Shown: positions 30,645-41,163 of the stretch, one piece after another | Layout of the letters: the number at the start of each line of letters is the position of its first letter | How positions within the stretch are numbered: position 1 is the stretch's first letter | Assembly (NCBI GenBank): GCA_947648255.1 | Contig: CANSNA010000007.1 | Coordinates: 1-48,353 of the forward strand | Reading direction: 5' to 3' | From: an uncultured Clostridium sp. | Lineage (GTDB): Bacteria > Bacillota > Clostridia > TANB77 > CAG-508 | Length of the DNA: 48,353 nt | Notes under the pieces: generated by a model | The model's input: the letters and a program-made list of their open reading frames with translations, nothing else | Database searches by the model: none | What the model was told of the DNA's origin: nothing | Translations under genes and position numbers: made by a program

Positions 30645-31967
30645 CTATCTTTTTATTTTATAGCAGATTGCAATTCCTGCAAATGCCAGTGCTGCAATTA
30701 AAAGTGTTATTTTTTCGTTTCCTCTTATGTCTCCTGTTTTTGGTGTTATATCTTCTGGTGCTTTTGTTGGTGTAGGTGTTTCTACTGGCTTATCTTTATA
30801 TATTGCTGTTAGATCTGTATTATTTTCAATTGCTGTATTTTCATCAAAAACATCTTCTGTTCCCTTTATTACAAATTTTATAAATTCTTTTCCTTCTACA
30901 TTTTTTACAGTTTCTAGTTCAGCTAAGTCTTTTAAAGTTTTTCCTTTTTCTAGTTCATATCTTTCATCATTTATTGTTACAAATATATAATTTGTAACTG
31001 GTATATTTTGAAATTCAGCTTCATTTGCTATAGTTACAGTTGCTCCTTCATATATATCTACATCTACTGCTGTAATATTTCCATTTTGTCCAATTGGTTG
31101 ACCTTCACTTGTACCAAGGTATAAGTTATTTACAATACTTCCTCCTGTTATATCTAGTGAAACTTTGTTTATTTTTCCTGTAACATTTGGATCTGTTTCT
31201 CCTCCAACATATAGTTTATCTACTGTTCCTCCTGCAATTCTTACATCAGCAGATACCATTTCTCCACGATTTACACTTTGAAGTACGGCTATTTGCCCAC
31301 TTGTTACTTTTAAATTTGCAGTTCCTGTATATCCATTTGATCCACCTGCTATTATATAGTCAAAATTTCCACCATTAATATTTACTGATGTAGTTCCTGT
31401 ATAAGACATTCCTTCTCCTCCACCATATACTTGGTGAATACTGCCATTATTTACTGTTAGGTTTGCATTCTGTACTCTAGTTTGTGAATCTACGGCTGGA
31501 AGGCTTGAATTTGCACAGTTATCACTGTTTGCAAAAATATTTGCTCCTCCTGCTACAGCACTTCCTGTAATTCTTCCTCCGTTTATTATAACATTAGATG
31601 TTGTTACATTGCTTTCATGAAGTCCTCCTCCGAATACATTTTTTACTGTTCCACCATTCATTGTTATTTTAGTATCTTCATAGCTTCTACTATCTTTGTG
31701 CCCAGCTCCAAATACATTTATATCAGCTGGTACATCTACATTTTTTGTTCCCTCTTCCCAAAATATTGTTGCACCTTCTTGTCCATCTGTTCTTGCTTCT
31801 ATGCTGATATGTGTTCCATTTGCAAAGAAACATTTTTGTGTTCCATTTAATACATAACCTGTATTTGCATCAAATTCTGGTTCGCCAGCTTTAACATTAG
31901 AATTTAATGTAAGTATTACAAATAGTGCAAATGCAAGTAGTATTATTAATAAAGTTCTTCTTTTCAT
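30645..31967 (-). CDS. Glycine-rich repeat surface protein with sortase signal
   Basis: Encodes 440 residues. A signal peptide (about 1-27) precedes about 280 residues of short repeats with paired glycines (NGGTVKNVFGGG, INGGRITGSAVAGG, NINGGNFDYIIAGG), the pattern of a right-handed beta-helix. Then come an EKGKTLKDL domain, a proline/threonine stalk and a C-terminal TPKTGD motif, a hydrophobic helix and a basic tail: a cell-wall sorting signal. The sortase at 26.8 kb is a candidate partner. It has about 50 glycines yet no CGGN site, while AAC-GGA and TTC-GGA junctions are present. Confidence 0.85.
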   Translation of the reverse strand: MKRRTLLIILLAFALFVILTLNSNVKAGEPEFDANTGYVLNGTQKCFFANGTHISIEARTDGQEGATIFWEEGTKNVDVPADINVFGAGHKDSRSYEDTKITMNGGTVKNVFGGGLHESNVTTSNVIINGGRITGSAVAGGANIFANSDNCANSSLPAVDSQTRVQNANLTVNNGSIHQVYGGGEGMSYTGTTSVNINGGNFDYIIAGGSNGYTGTANLKVTSGQIAVLQSVNRGEMVSADVRIAGGTVDKLYVGGETDPNVTGKINKVSLDITGGSIVNNLYLGTSEGQPIGQNGNITAVDVDIYEGATVTIANEAEFQNIPVTNYIFVTINDERYELEKGKTLKDLAELETVKNVEGKEFIKFVIKGTEDVFDENTAIENNTDLTAIYKDKPVETPTPTKAPEDITPKTGDIRGNEKITLLIAALAFAGIAICYKIKR

Positions 31968-32082
31968 CCTTGTTTTCTCCTTTTTGTTAGATTTTTCAAA
32001 TATGAAGTTTAATCACATTTAACTTTATTTTGCACTATTTTTTATTTTTATTGCTGGTATTTTTAGGAACATAAGAATGTTA

Positions 32083-32107
32083 AAAGCACTTTATAACAAA
32101 GTGCTTT
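32083..32107 (-). terminator. Hairpin overlapping the end of the amidase-like gene
   Basis: AAAGCACTTT and its partner pair around the stop codon of the gene (stop at 32091-32093 lies in the stem-loop), followed by TTTT on the minus strand. A terminator that includes the last codons. Confidence 0.75.
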
Positions 32108-32681
32108 CTTCTTTATAGAACCTTAAATTTTCCTTTATTACTTGAGAGAGCTTTATTTTCGATGACTTATAGTCTCTTAAATACCCTGAATAAATTTCTT
32201 CTATTCCATCTAATCTTCTAAAATCCTCTGGTTTCACAATTTCTGGAAGATTTGTTTTTATTTTAGCTTTTTCAAGTAAATATTTTACAAATTCTGCACA
32301 GTAAAAGTAGTGATCTCTCTTAATTTTAGTGTGAATGCTTACTGCACATAAGCCCAATATATTGAATTTATATTCAGATTTATTTTGCTTAAATTCTTCT
32401 ATTGTTTCTTTTATTATTTCATATTGTTCTTCTGTTACCATCATATGATAAATTTTAGTTTTTGTCTTTTTAAATCTTTTAAATGTGCCTTCATTAATTT
32501 TTTCATGTAAAAAACCTGCAACAAAAAAATTATATTTTCTAAGTCTTGCAAAACTATACATTTCACTTAATTCTAAATCTAAAGATATCGAAACATGCGA
32601 AAATTCATCTTTTGTAAAACTTCTTATTACTTTTGAAGGTACCGTTCCTGTATATGTTAAAATCAAGTAAATTCCCTTCAT
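32091..32681 (-). CDS. Permuted papain-like (YiiX-type) amidase-like protein
   Basis: Encodes 196 residues. FSHVSISLD near residue 28 and HYFYCAEFVKYLL near residue 125 match the histidine and cysteine of the permuted NlpC/P60 (YaeF/YiiX) fold. No signal peptide is visible, so it is probably cytoplasmic or membrane associated. The substrate of this family in bacteria is uncertain (cell wall peptides or lipids have been suggested). Its transcription stands alone, with a purine-rich site ahead of the ATG. ACG-GTA and other out-of-frame CGG are read normally; no CGGN site. Confidence 0.7.
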   Translation of the reverse strand: MKGIYLILTYTGTVPSKVIRSFTKDEFSHVSISLDLELSEMYSFARLRKYNFFVAGFLHEKINEGTFKRFKKTKTKIYHMMVTEEQYEIIKETIEEFKQNKSEYKFNILGLCAVSIHTKIKRDHYFYCAEFVKYLLEKAKIKTNLPEIVKPEDFRRLDGIEEIYSGYLRDYKSSKIKLSQVIKENLRFYKEESTLL

Positions 32682-32823
32682 TTTTTCCCCCCTTAGCCTT
32701 TGGGATTTTTCTATATTGTATCACAACTTAATAAAATTGTAAATGTACTTTTTGAATATTAATGTAAATTTTTTACAATTTATTACTAAAAATATTTAGT
32801 TCTATGCTATTAAAGCAACTAGA

Positions 32824-33526
32824 TTAATTCCTTTCTTTCTTATTTGCATAAACCTTATTCATATATTCGTCTGGATAATAAGTATCTAAGAAAATATCAA
32901 ATTTACTCCTTGGCTCTATATTCTTCCTCCTCTGTTCCTGCCTTTCAGCAGCAGCACATGAAATAGTTATATTAAACACCATAAACAAAGAAAGTGTAAT
33001 AGTTACTAGTTTAAGCCTATTATTAGCTATTTTCTCTCTAATCTTTGTAATATAAGGTGCAATGAAAATAACATATAAAACTCCTGCAATTCCCCAATAT
33101 GTGCAGTGTAAAAGACTAGTTCTACCATTTAAGTTAAACATCAGATATGAATAATCCCAAGAAATCGTACCAAAAGCTTTTTCTTGAACATATGAGCTTA
33201 TATATTCTGTTACACCTCCAAGTACTGCTGTAATCATAAATATCTTTGCATAATGCAAAAGTTTTGCATTATTTCTGTTACAAAGTGCTGTCTCTCTACT
33301 TGGCATTTTACTACCTTTTTCAACCTTGCTTAAAACCAAATAATATATTATTCCTCCGAACTCCATATACTGGTGTAAACGGTCCATAAATTAATCCCTG
33401 TCTTGATTCAAAGTAACCTTTTTGGAATAAAACGACTATCATTTCATAAATATATCCAAGTATACTTCCTATGATAAATATCCAAAATATTACTGCTAAT
33501 TCTTGTTTTATACTTTTTTTCTCCAT
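32824..33526 (-). CDS. CmpB-like membrane protein, paralogue, one CGGN site
   Basis: Restored product is 233 residues with about six helices. SILGYIYEMIVVLF, ESRQGLIYGPFTPVYGVGG is the same signature as the protein at 16153-17008. Two overlapping apparent frames join through CGGA at complement 33355-33358 (Val-Gly-Gly), placed exactly in the conserved YGVGG/YGLGA glycine segment. I start at ATG 33524-33526, where GGGG lies upstream; a longer reading adds 14 residues. The C-terminal part is soluble and basic. Function is unknown. It is the first gene past the two-component system on this strand. Confidence 0.83.
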
Positions 33527-33625
33527 ATCAATACCCCATTTATTTATATATCTACTCTTATTATACATTTTATTACGTTTCTTTGGTATAGATTTTTAGT
33601 TATTTTTTCTTACATTTTTGTAATC

Positions 33626-34644
33626 TTATATTTGCATATAGCTTCCCTTTGGAAATATTAGTTTTACATTTGTTCCTTTTTTTAATTTTGATTCTATTTC
33701 AATTCCTATTTGTAGTTTAGTGCAAAGTTTTTTGCAAAGATATAATCCTATTCCAGTTGATTTCTTATTTTGTAATCTTCCATTTGTTCCTGTAAAACCT
33801 TTTTCAAAAACTCTGTTTAAATCTGCCTCAGGAATTCCAACTCCATTATCTTTTACATACAAAATTACTTTTTCTGCTTTTTCTTTTGCATATATTTCTA
33901 TTTTCCTTCTATCTTCTTGTTTCATGTATTTTGTACTGTTTTGTATAATTTGACTTAAGATAAATATAACCCATTTCGCATCTGTGTATACATTTATGTC
34001 TAAGTCTGTAAGTTCTACACTTATTTTGTCTTGAATTAGCACATTTTTGTTTCTTTTAATACTTTCATTTGCTATATCACTTAATTTGTTAGCTTTTATG
34101 TAATAGTCTTTTTCAACTGTATTGCTTCTTGCATAAAATAGTGCTTGTTCTATATAGTTTTCTACTTTATCTAGTTCTTCTGCTATGCTCTTGGTGGTTT
34201 CATTCTTGTTATTTTCTATTACCATTTTACTAGCAGCAATTGGGAGTTTTATTTCATGTATCCAAAGCTCTATATATTCTTTATAGTCTTCTGTCATATA
34301 TTTATATTTATTTACATTTTCTAGCATTGATTTATTGGTGTCTTCTAAAATTTCTTTTAAAAGTTTTTCTTCAATATATGTAGTTTTTTCAATTAGTTCT
34401 GTAATTAAGTATTTTTCATCTAAATCCTTTAACATTTTAAGGAGTTTTTTATAAAATCTCTTTTTTGAAAGGTATTCTATCACTATTCCGCAGGACATAA
34501 GTTAAAATGATTATTAAAAATGTATATATCTTTACAAATATTCCAAATTTGTATATACTTAGTAGTATTTCTATTGTTATAATAGCAAATAAAATTAAGC
34601 CGAATAGCAAATAACTTATTTTTTAGAAAATCTTTAAATTTCAT
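33626..34644 (-). CDS. BceS-like sensor histidine kinase, two CGGN sites
   Basis: Restored product is 338 residues: two N-terminal membrane helices with hardly any loop between them (intramembrane-sensing type), then YIELWIHEIKLPI (phosphorylated histidine), N-box IIQNSTKYM, DNGVGIP and STGIGLYLCKKL. Both quadruplets lie in the membrane segment: CGGC at complement 34599-34602 (Ile-Gly-Leu) and CGGA at complement 34487-34490 (Leu-Gly-Ile). Together they link the true ATG, which overlaps the regulator stop as ATGA, to the kinase body. Such kinases detect peptides through a BceAB transporter, present at 27.7-30.5 kb. Confidence 0.93.
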
Positions 34645-35327
34645 CTATTCTCCCCTTTTACAAGTATATATCCTTGACCTCTTTTTGTTTGTATTAGTTC
34701 GTTTAAATCTAGTTCTTCTAGTTTGTTTCTTAACCTTGTGATATTTACAGTTAAAGTGTTATCATCTATAAAACTTTCACTATCCCATAAGCATTCCATA
34801 ATTTCTTCTCTTGATATTATTTTATCTCTATTCTCACTTAAAAATTTTAATATCCTAAATTCGTTTTTAGTAAGTTCTACTATTTTTTCCCCTTTTTCTA
34901 TCATGCTTTTTGATGTATTTAAGATAAAATCTCCAAAATCGATTTTATCTTGCATAGTAATGCCTTTTATACTTCTTCTTAATACTGTAGAAATTTTTGC
35001 AAGCAATATTTGTATATTAAATGGTTTTGTTATGTAATAGTCTGCTCCATAGTTTATGCTTATAAGCTCATCTAGTTCGCTGTCTCTACTGGTCACAATA
35101 ATTATTGGCATTTCTGAGACTTTTCTTATTTCTTTGCATATGTATTCTCCATCTGCATTTGGCAGGCTTATGTCTAAAAGCACTAAGTCTGGTTTTATTT
35201 TAAGTATATCTTCTAGTGTATTTTCAAATGTCTTTAGGCTTTTTGCTATATATCCATTATTATTTAAAAATATTTCTAATTCGCCTCTAAGTTTCTCATC
35301 ATCTTCCACAATCAGTATTTTTTGCAT
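34641..35327 (-). CDS. OmpR-family response regulator (BceR-like)
   Basis: Encodes 228 residues: receiver domain (ILIVEDDEKL, LVLLDISLPNADG with the phosphorylated aspartate, TKPFNI) and a winged-helix output domain (LTKNEFRILKFL, DDNTLTVNITRLRNKL, KRGQGYIL). It should activate genes such as the BceAB-like transporter when phosphorylated by the adjoining kinase. I chose ATG 35325-35327, preceded by GGAGGG, over a start five codons upstream. The stop overlaps the kinase start. No CGGN site. Confidence 0.95.
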   Translation of the reverse strand: MQKILIVEDDEKLRGELEIFLNNNGYIAKSLKTFENTLEDILKIKPDLVLLDISLPNADGEYICKEIRKVSEMPIIIVTSRDSELDELISINYGADYYITKPFNIQILLAKISTVLRRSIKGITMQDKIDFGDFILNTSKSMIEKGEKIVELTKNEFRILKFLSENRDKIISREEIMECLWDSESFIDDNTLTVNITRLRNKLEELDLNELIQTKRGQGYILVKGENR

Positions 35328-35398
35328 TTTAATACCCTCCAAATATTATTATACCACAATTCGTCAAAAAAACAAATTAAGAATTTATGAAAAGTATC

Positions 35399-35430
35399 AC
35401 ATAAGTTAAAGAAAAGGCTTTAACTTATGT
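35399..35430. promoter_or_regulatory. Perfect 13-bp inverted repeat upstream of the response regulator
   Basis: ACATAAGTTAAAG and its exact complement are separated by six bases. Direct copies of AAGTATCA flank it (35391-35398 and 35432-35439). It lies about 70 bases before the regulator start, so it could be an operator or a leader hairpin. Confidence 0.5.
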
Positions 35431-35477
35431 CAAGTATCAAAAATTGTTTATTATAATTATTCTTTAGATGTAAATGA

Positions 35478-35511
35478 AACCCCTAAACGCAAAATAGGCG
35501 TTAGGGGTTTT
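35478..35511. terminator. Terminator past the pilin-like gene
   Basis: A stem of AACCCCTAAACGC with GCGTTAGGGGTT and a 7-base loop; the T run is better on the plus strand, but it lies just past the stop of the minus-strand gene. Confidence 0.75.
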
Positions 35512-35527
35512 TTCTTAATTTTTAAAT

Positions 35528-36685
35528 TTATTTTGCACCAATTCCATATGCTGTATCTGGCTTGCTTCCATCTGTTGATTTTGTGTCTATATTTACTTTT
35601 CTTAAATCTATTTCTATCATTGGTCGTATTTTATATCCTACTATGTTTTGTTTTGCTACTGTACTTTCAGGATTATATAGTGTATATGAATCTACAATTC
35701 CTTTTCCTGTGCATGTAATTCCAAATTCTGGTACTTTTTCTGTTAAATTAACTGAACGTGAACTTAACCAATATGCTGTAAGATCTGTTTTTCCATTTAA
35801 TGTTTTATATAACAAATAATATTGTAATTGATCTGAAAAGTTTTGAGTTGTAAATTCTACTGGATTCGACCAATATGTTCTTGTAGGTTCTATATATGAG
35901 TTTGCTTCATATGTTTTATATATTTCTCCTGAATATAATATTTCTTGCTTGCTTCTTGCTAAGCCTTGTCCTTTTGTGTATGCTTGTCCATCTATGTTTG
36001 AATATTCTTCATATTGATATATATATGGGTATTTTCTATTTTCTGTATACTTTATGCTTCCTTTATATGTATTTAACATAGTATTTTGTATGGTTACTGA
36101 GCTATCTTCTGGTTTCCAAGTATTTTTATTTAATGCATTTTCTATGTCTTCTATATTAACGCTTCTTGCAACTCCACCTAGTTCGTTATTACTATAACAA
36201 TTTTCGCATATATCGTTTATTATTTTTACACCATTATTGTATCCAACAACTCCGTCTAGTACTAAAGTTCCTTCAGTTGTAGGACTATCTGCAATTAATA
36301 GTAGTTTTGAACCTTGGATACTCCAAATTCTCCAAGCCATTGCTTCTGTTTTAAATTCATTTTTATTATATTCATTTCCAGAATATTTTTCTTCTACCAT
36401 ATATGTTCCTTGTTTTGGTATATATGCAACATATTTACCAACAATGCTTTCTTCTTGTTTCTGCTCTTTCTTTTCTTCTTTTTTAGAACCCGAATTTTCT
36501 TCTGCTGAAGCACCAAAGCTGTTGTATGCTGCTTCTTCCTGTGTTGCAGAATTCCTAAGATTTCTAATAATAGTCATTATTCCAAAAGTTACAATTATAA
36601 CAACTAAAGCTGCAATAATAAGCATCAAAATTGTAGCAATTGGAGACATTCCTTTTTCATCTTTTAGTTTATTTCTAAATTTCAT
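35528..36685 (-). CDS. Pilin-like secreted or membrane protein
   Basis: Encodes 385 residues. The N-terminus has a short basic stretch, KGMSPIATIL and a long hydrophobic helix (about 13-40), like type IV pilins of the archaeal-type N-terminal family, where cleavage before the helix is expected. The rest is an extracytoplasmic domain with a glutamate/lysine-rich linker (about 60-80) and aromatic residues; I do not recognise a fold. No prepilin peptidase or assembly ATPase is visible. GAC-GGA and TCG-GGT junctions are read normally and no CGGN site occurs among its 20-odd glycines. The ATG has a GGAGGAT site. Confidence 0.6.
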   Translation of the reverse strand: MKFRNKLKDEKGMSPIATILMLIIAALVVIIVTFGIMTIIRNLRNSATQEEAAYNSFGASAEENSGSKKEEKKEQKQEESIVGKYVAYIPKQGTYMVEEKYSGNEYNKNEFKTEAMAWRIWSIQGSKLLLIADSPTTEGTLVLDGVVGYNNGVKIINDICENCYSNNELGGVARSVNIEDIENALNKNTWKPEDSSVTIQNTMLNTYKGSIKYTENRKYPYIYQYEEYSNIDGQAYTKGQGLARSKQEILYSGEIYKTYEANSYIEPTRTYWSNPVEFTTQNFSDQLQYYLLYKTLNGKTDLTAYWLSSRSVNLTEKVPEFGITCTGKGIVDSYTLYNPESTVAKQNIVGYKIRPMIEIDLRKVNIDTKSTDGSKPDTAYGIGAK

Positions 36686-36782
36686 TTGTATCCTCCTTGC
36701 ATTTTTTATATAGTAATTGTATATTACTTTAAAACTTTTTACAAGTGGTTTTGAGAAATATTTTTTAATATGTCTATTTTCC

Positions 36783-39700
36783 TTATACTTCTATACTTTC
36801 ACCTAAATAAATCGAATAAATATATACTTTTGCGACTTTTGTACATAAAGATTTTTCTAGAGCTTGTTTATAAATTTTTAGTTGTTCTTTGTATTTTTCT
36901 TTTAGTTCTTCTTTTTGATTTATTTTGTCTGTTTTGTAATCTACTAGTACTATTTCTCCATTTTCTTTTCTATAATATAGGTCTATTATTCCTTGTACTA
37001 ATATATTTTCTTCTATTTCTTCATCATATATTTCCTTTGCTTTTAAGTTTATGTAAAATGGCTGTTCTTTGTGTATTTCTCTTGCCACCTTCATTTCTTG
37101 CCAAATGGTGCTTTGAGTAAATTTTATGATTTTTTCTATTTCTATTGATTCTTTTTCTATTTTAGAGATTATTCCTTTTTTTTCTAATCCGATCTATTAA
37201 TTTTGTTAGCTTCTCTTTGTCATATTCTACTTGTTCATTTAATTTTTGCAAAATCAAGTGCATTAAAGTTCCTTTTTCTGCACTTGTTAAACTGCTTTTT
37301 TCTTTTTCTAAAAACTCTGGTATTTTATATTCTATTTTCTTTTCTTCTTCTATTTCTTGTTTCATATTTTTAATTTTTGTAACTGATGTTTTTGTTAAAA
37401 CGTTTTTTGGAATTTTATATTTATATTCCCATTCAAGAACTTTCTTTATTTTGTCTTTTTGTTTATTTTCTACTTTTTTTAGTTTTTCACTTAAATCTAT
37501 TTCTTTTTTTTCTTCCTTTATTAAAACTTGTTTGAGAATTTGTTGTTTTTTATGTATATTCACTTCTAAAATTTCTTTTAGTTCTTTTTCTCTTTTTAAA
37601 TATACTAATTCTATCCAATCTAAATAACTTAGATATTTTTGTATTATGTTTTTGTTAATCTTTCCTTCTTCATTGCTATATGAATTTAATAATTCTTCCT
37701 TTTGTGCTATATTTTTTTTATAGTCTTTGTCTAACCCTGTTATTAATAGTTTTTCTTTGGCTCTTGTTAGGGCAACATATAAAACTCTCATTTCTTCTGA
37801 TATCATTTCTTGTTTAGATTTTATTTTTATTGCTTCTCTTGCGAGTGTTGTATAACTTTCACCCTCTTCATAATTTATATATTTAGGTCCTAGACCTAAG
37901 TCTTGGTGTAGTAATATTATGTCTTGATTTAAATCTCTTACATTGAAGTCTTTTGACATTCCACATAAAAATACTACTGGAAATTCTAATCCTTTGCTTT
38001 TATGTATGCTCATTATCCTTATAACATCTTCATTTTCTCCAATTAGTTTTGCACCTGACATATCTTTACTGCTGAGTTTTAGCTTATCTATGAAACTTAT
38101 GAAATTATATAAACCTTTAAAGCTTGTTGATTCATATTGTTTTGCTCTTTCAAATAACATTTTTAGATTAGAGGCTCTTAATGTTCCATTTGGCATTAAA
38201 CTTACATAGCTATAATAACCTGTGTCTAAATATATTTTCCATATAAATTCATTAAGTGGCAAGTATTCTTGCTCTCTTTTAAATGTTTCTAGCTTTTCTA
38301 AGAAGTTTCTTACCTTTTCCTTTAATCTTTCATCCGCTTCTTCTTTTTTTATATAGTCACACAAGGATTCATAAAAAGCTTTAGATGTTTTGCCGTATTC
38401 TTATTTCTATTAGCTCATTATCGTCAAATCCTCCGTATCATTGACCTTAAAACTGTTACTAATGCTATATCGTCTATTGGGTTATCAATTATTTTTAGAA
38501 GGCTCATTATTACCTGTATTTCGGTAGAGTCTAAGTATCCGTGATTGGGTATCACAAAATACTGGTAAATTTAGTTTTGAGATTTCTTGTTCATATATTG
38601 GAGCAAGTGCTTTTGTAGAACGTAACAAAATTGCTATATCTTTATATGTTATTTTTCTTTTCGTTTTGTCTTTATTAGATACCATGTATCCATTTTCTAT
38701 TAATTCTTTTATTTTTGATGCTACAAATTTTGCCTCTAAAACTATGTCATCTATTTTTTCATTTATTTTTTCTTCTTTTTCTTCCCCTTTATATATGCTT
38801 TCTTCTTCATCTTTTAAGTCTATTATATGTATTTCTGCTTTTAGGTTTTCTCCTTCTACATAATCTGCTCCTAGGTTTAAGTATTCTTCTTTTGTATAAT
38901 CTATGTCTCCTAAAGCTTTGCTCATTATACTGTCAAATATTATATTTGTTAAGCTTAGCACATTTTCTCTACTTCTAAAGTTTTTAAATAATTGTATTTT
39001 TAGATTATCTTCTTTTTCTAAGTCTTCTTTTAGTTTATATGTTTCGTATTTTTCTAAAAATAGTTCTGGTCTTCCTCCTCTAAATTTATATATACTTTGC
39101 TTAACATCTCCTACCATAAATATATTATTTCCTTTTGATATTGCAGTTAATATTTTTTCTTGTACTAAGTTACTATCTTGGTATTCATCTATTAGTATTT
39201 CTTCATATTTTTCTTTATATTTATTACATACATGTTTTTTATTTTCTCCTTTTCTTAAAATCTCTAGTGCATAATGTTCTATGTCGCTAAAATCTATTAT
39301 GTTTCTAGCTTGTTTTATTTTTTTGAATTTTTGCATAAATTCTAGTGTTAAATCTTTTACAATAAGAAGTATTTGATACATATTTTTTATTTCTTCACAT
39401 GCTTCTTCTGATTTTAGATATAGTACATTTTCATTTATTGCTTTTATACTGTCTTTTATTTTGCTTCTTTTATTTTTTACTTTTTCTTTTATTTCGTCTG
39501 GTACTTTTTTACTTGCACTAAATCTATCAAAAGCTAAGCAATTTATTTCTTCATACATTTCGTTCCATGTTTTTGTTTCATAAACTACTTTTGTTTTTCT
39601 TATGTCTTCTGAAAGTATTACACAGATTTTTTCTGTGTCTTCTTCATATTTTACTCTGTTTAGTTCTTCTTCAAAGCCAGCTATTGCATTTTCTAGTTCA

Positions 39701-40359
39701 TCTTTTGCCATATTAAATAATATTTTACCCCATGATGTTTTTTCAAAACTAATATTTTCTATATTGAATTCTTGTATTTTTTCTTCTAACCATTCTTCTG
39801 GAAATGGTGCACTTTGCACAAAATTAAATATGTTTAGTATTAATTCTTTTAGCTGATCATCTCCTTTGTAGCTTGTATACATGTTTACTAGTTTTAAAAA
39901 ACTTTTGTCTTCTATCTCATATTTTTCATCAAAAAGATCTTCTAAGGCTTCTTGTTTTAAAATTTCTATTTCTGTATTTTCTCCTATTTTAAGGTTTGGA
40001 GAAATATCTATTTCAAAAAAATTATTTTTTACAACATCTAGGCAAAATGAATCTATAGTACAAATATTTGCTTTTGATAGTAGCATTAGTTGCTTTTGTA
40101 GATGCTTATCTTCTGGCATTTCTTCTATTTTCTTATATATTGCATCTAAAACTCTTGCTTTCATTTCTGCTGCTGCGGCTTTTGTAAATGTTACAACTAA
40201 TATTTTATCTATATCTATTTTTTCGTTTATTATTTTATTTATTATTCTTTCAACAAGTACTGCGGTTTTTCCACTTCCTGCTGCGGCTGCAACTAGTATG
40301 TTTTCGCCTTTTTCATTTATTGCTTGTATTTGTTCTTTGGTCCATTTTACATCACTCAT
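36783..40359 (-). CDS. addA: AddA helicase-nuclease subunit, four CGGN sites
   Basis: Restored product is 1190 residues: UvrD-type helicase with Walker A AAAAGSGKTAVL (about residue 24), motif II ILIDEYQDSN, motif III GDVKQSIYKFRGG, C-terminal helicase motifs (IHKSKGLEFPVVF, VALTRAKEKL) and a RecB-type nuclease (GIIDLYYR, VLVDYKTDK). It resects double-strand breaks together with AddB. The C-terminal half is joined by CGGA at complement 38538-38541 (Gln-Ser-Gly-Tyr), CGGA at 38432-38435 (Ile-Gly-Gly-Phe), CGGC at 38392-38395 (Ile-Gly-Lys) and CGGA at 37188-37191 (Asp-Gly-Leu). Length minus four is a multiple of three. addB is not next to it. Confidence 0.95.
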
Positions 40360-40470
40360 AAAAGCCTCCTGAATTTTTATATAATAATATCATATTATTT
40401 TATTTTTTTCCATTTTTTTAATTTTTTTTGTATTTTTGGATATACTAAATCTAAAATGGAGGTAATGTTT

Positions 40471-40905
40471 ATGGAAAATACAGAAGATTTGAAAGTTTTA
40501 AAAGAGCTTCATACAGGTGCTCAAATGGGTATTAAAGCTATTTCATATGTTTCTGACAAAACAGAAGATGATGAGTTTAAAAAAGAGCTTAGTACACAGT
40601 ACAACCAATATGAAGATGTTTTAAACAAAGTAACTGATATTTATAATGAATATGGAGAGGTACCCTCTACTTCTCACATAAAAAATGATGTAATGACTTG
40701 GATGGGTGTGCAAATGAATACTATGAATGATAAGAGTAACTCTAAACTTGCGGAGATGTTAATTCAAGGTACTGTTATGGGAATTATTGAGGGGCGTAAA
40801 CTTTTAAATCATAACCCTAACGTTGCAAAAAATGTTAAAAATTCTTTGAATGAATTTGTTCAGATTCAAGAAAATAGTGTTACTAGATTAAAAGAGTTTT
40901 TATAA
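40471..40905 (+). CDS. Predicted four-helix-bundle protein
   Basis: Encodes 144 residues, all predicted helical, with LKVLKELHTGAQMGIKAI at the start and EGRKLLNHNP towards the end. The pattern of four long helices with conserved acidic and histidine residues resembles small ferritin-like bundles of unknown role; this is a fold impression only. A GGAGG site lies nine bases before the ATG at 40471 (a second ATG two codons earlier is too close to it). It is divergent from addA. A GCG-GAG junction is read normally. No CGGN site. Confidence 0.65.
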   Translation: MENTEDLKVLKELHTGAQMGIKAISYVSDKTEDDEFKKELSTQYNQYEDVLNKVTDIYNEYGEVPSTSHIKNDVMTWMGVQMNTMNDKSNSKLAEMLIQGTVMGIIEGRKLLNHNPNVAKNVKNSLNEFVQIQENSVTRLKEFL

Positions 40906-40917
40906 AATAGATTATGC

Positions 40918-40960
40918 AAAATTGCCTAGGAACTTTCTTTTAGTTTCCTAGGCAATTTTT
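40918..40960. terminator. Bidirectional terminator between convergent genes
   Basis: A long stem around CCTAGG (AAAATTGCCTAGGA with TCCTAGGCAATTTT) and T runs on both strands, between stops at 40905 and 40966. Confidence 0.92.
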
Positions 40961-40965
40961 AAGTA

Positions 40966-41163
40966 CTAATTATTGCAGCATCCAAAATTTGTAAATAATA
41001 GTAGGAATATTATTAAAAAGAATAATATTTCACTATTTCCGCCGCAGCCGCAGCCACCAAATAAGCTACTAAGTCCTCCACAATTATTATTTCCACTACA
41101 GCCACATCCTGAATCACATCCACAATTTCTTGGGTCGTTATAAACTCTTTGTTCTTCTTGCAT
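40966..41163 (-). CDS. Small Cys/Gly-rich protein with C-terminal membrane helix
   Basis: Encodes 65 residues: a polar start, a middle dense in cysteine and glycine (NCGCDSGCGCSG, GGCGCGGN) and a hydrophobic C-terminal helix ending NFGCCNN. It resembles the small YjcZ-like or coat-associated peptides of Bacillota only in general layout. GGAAGG precedes the ATG. It has many TGC-GGC and GGC-GGA junctions, so CGG occurs repeatedly out of frame and must be read normally for the protein to exist; no in-frame CGG is present. Confidence 0.65.
   Translation of the reverse strand: MQEEQRVYNDPRNCGCDSGCGCSGNNNCGGLSSLFGGCGCGGNSEILFFLIIFLLLFTNFGCCNN

Noticed and set aside
1274..40372. Many long open frames opposite to the minus-strand genes, rich in Leu, Phe and Ser
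   Set aside because: They are antisense shadows caused by AT-rich codon use in the true genes; none has a good ribosome site plus a recognisable domain.
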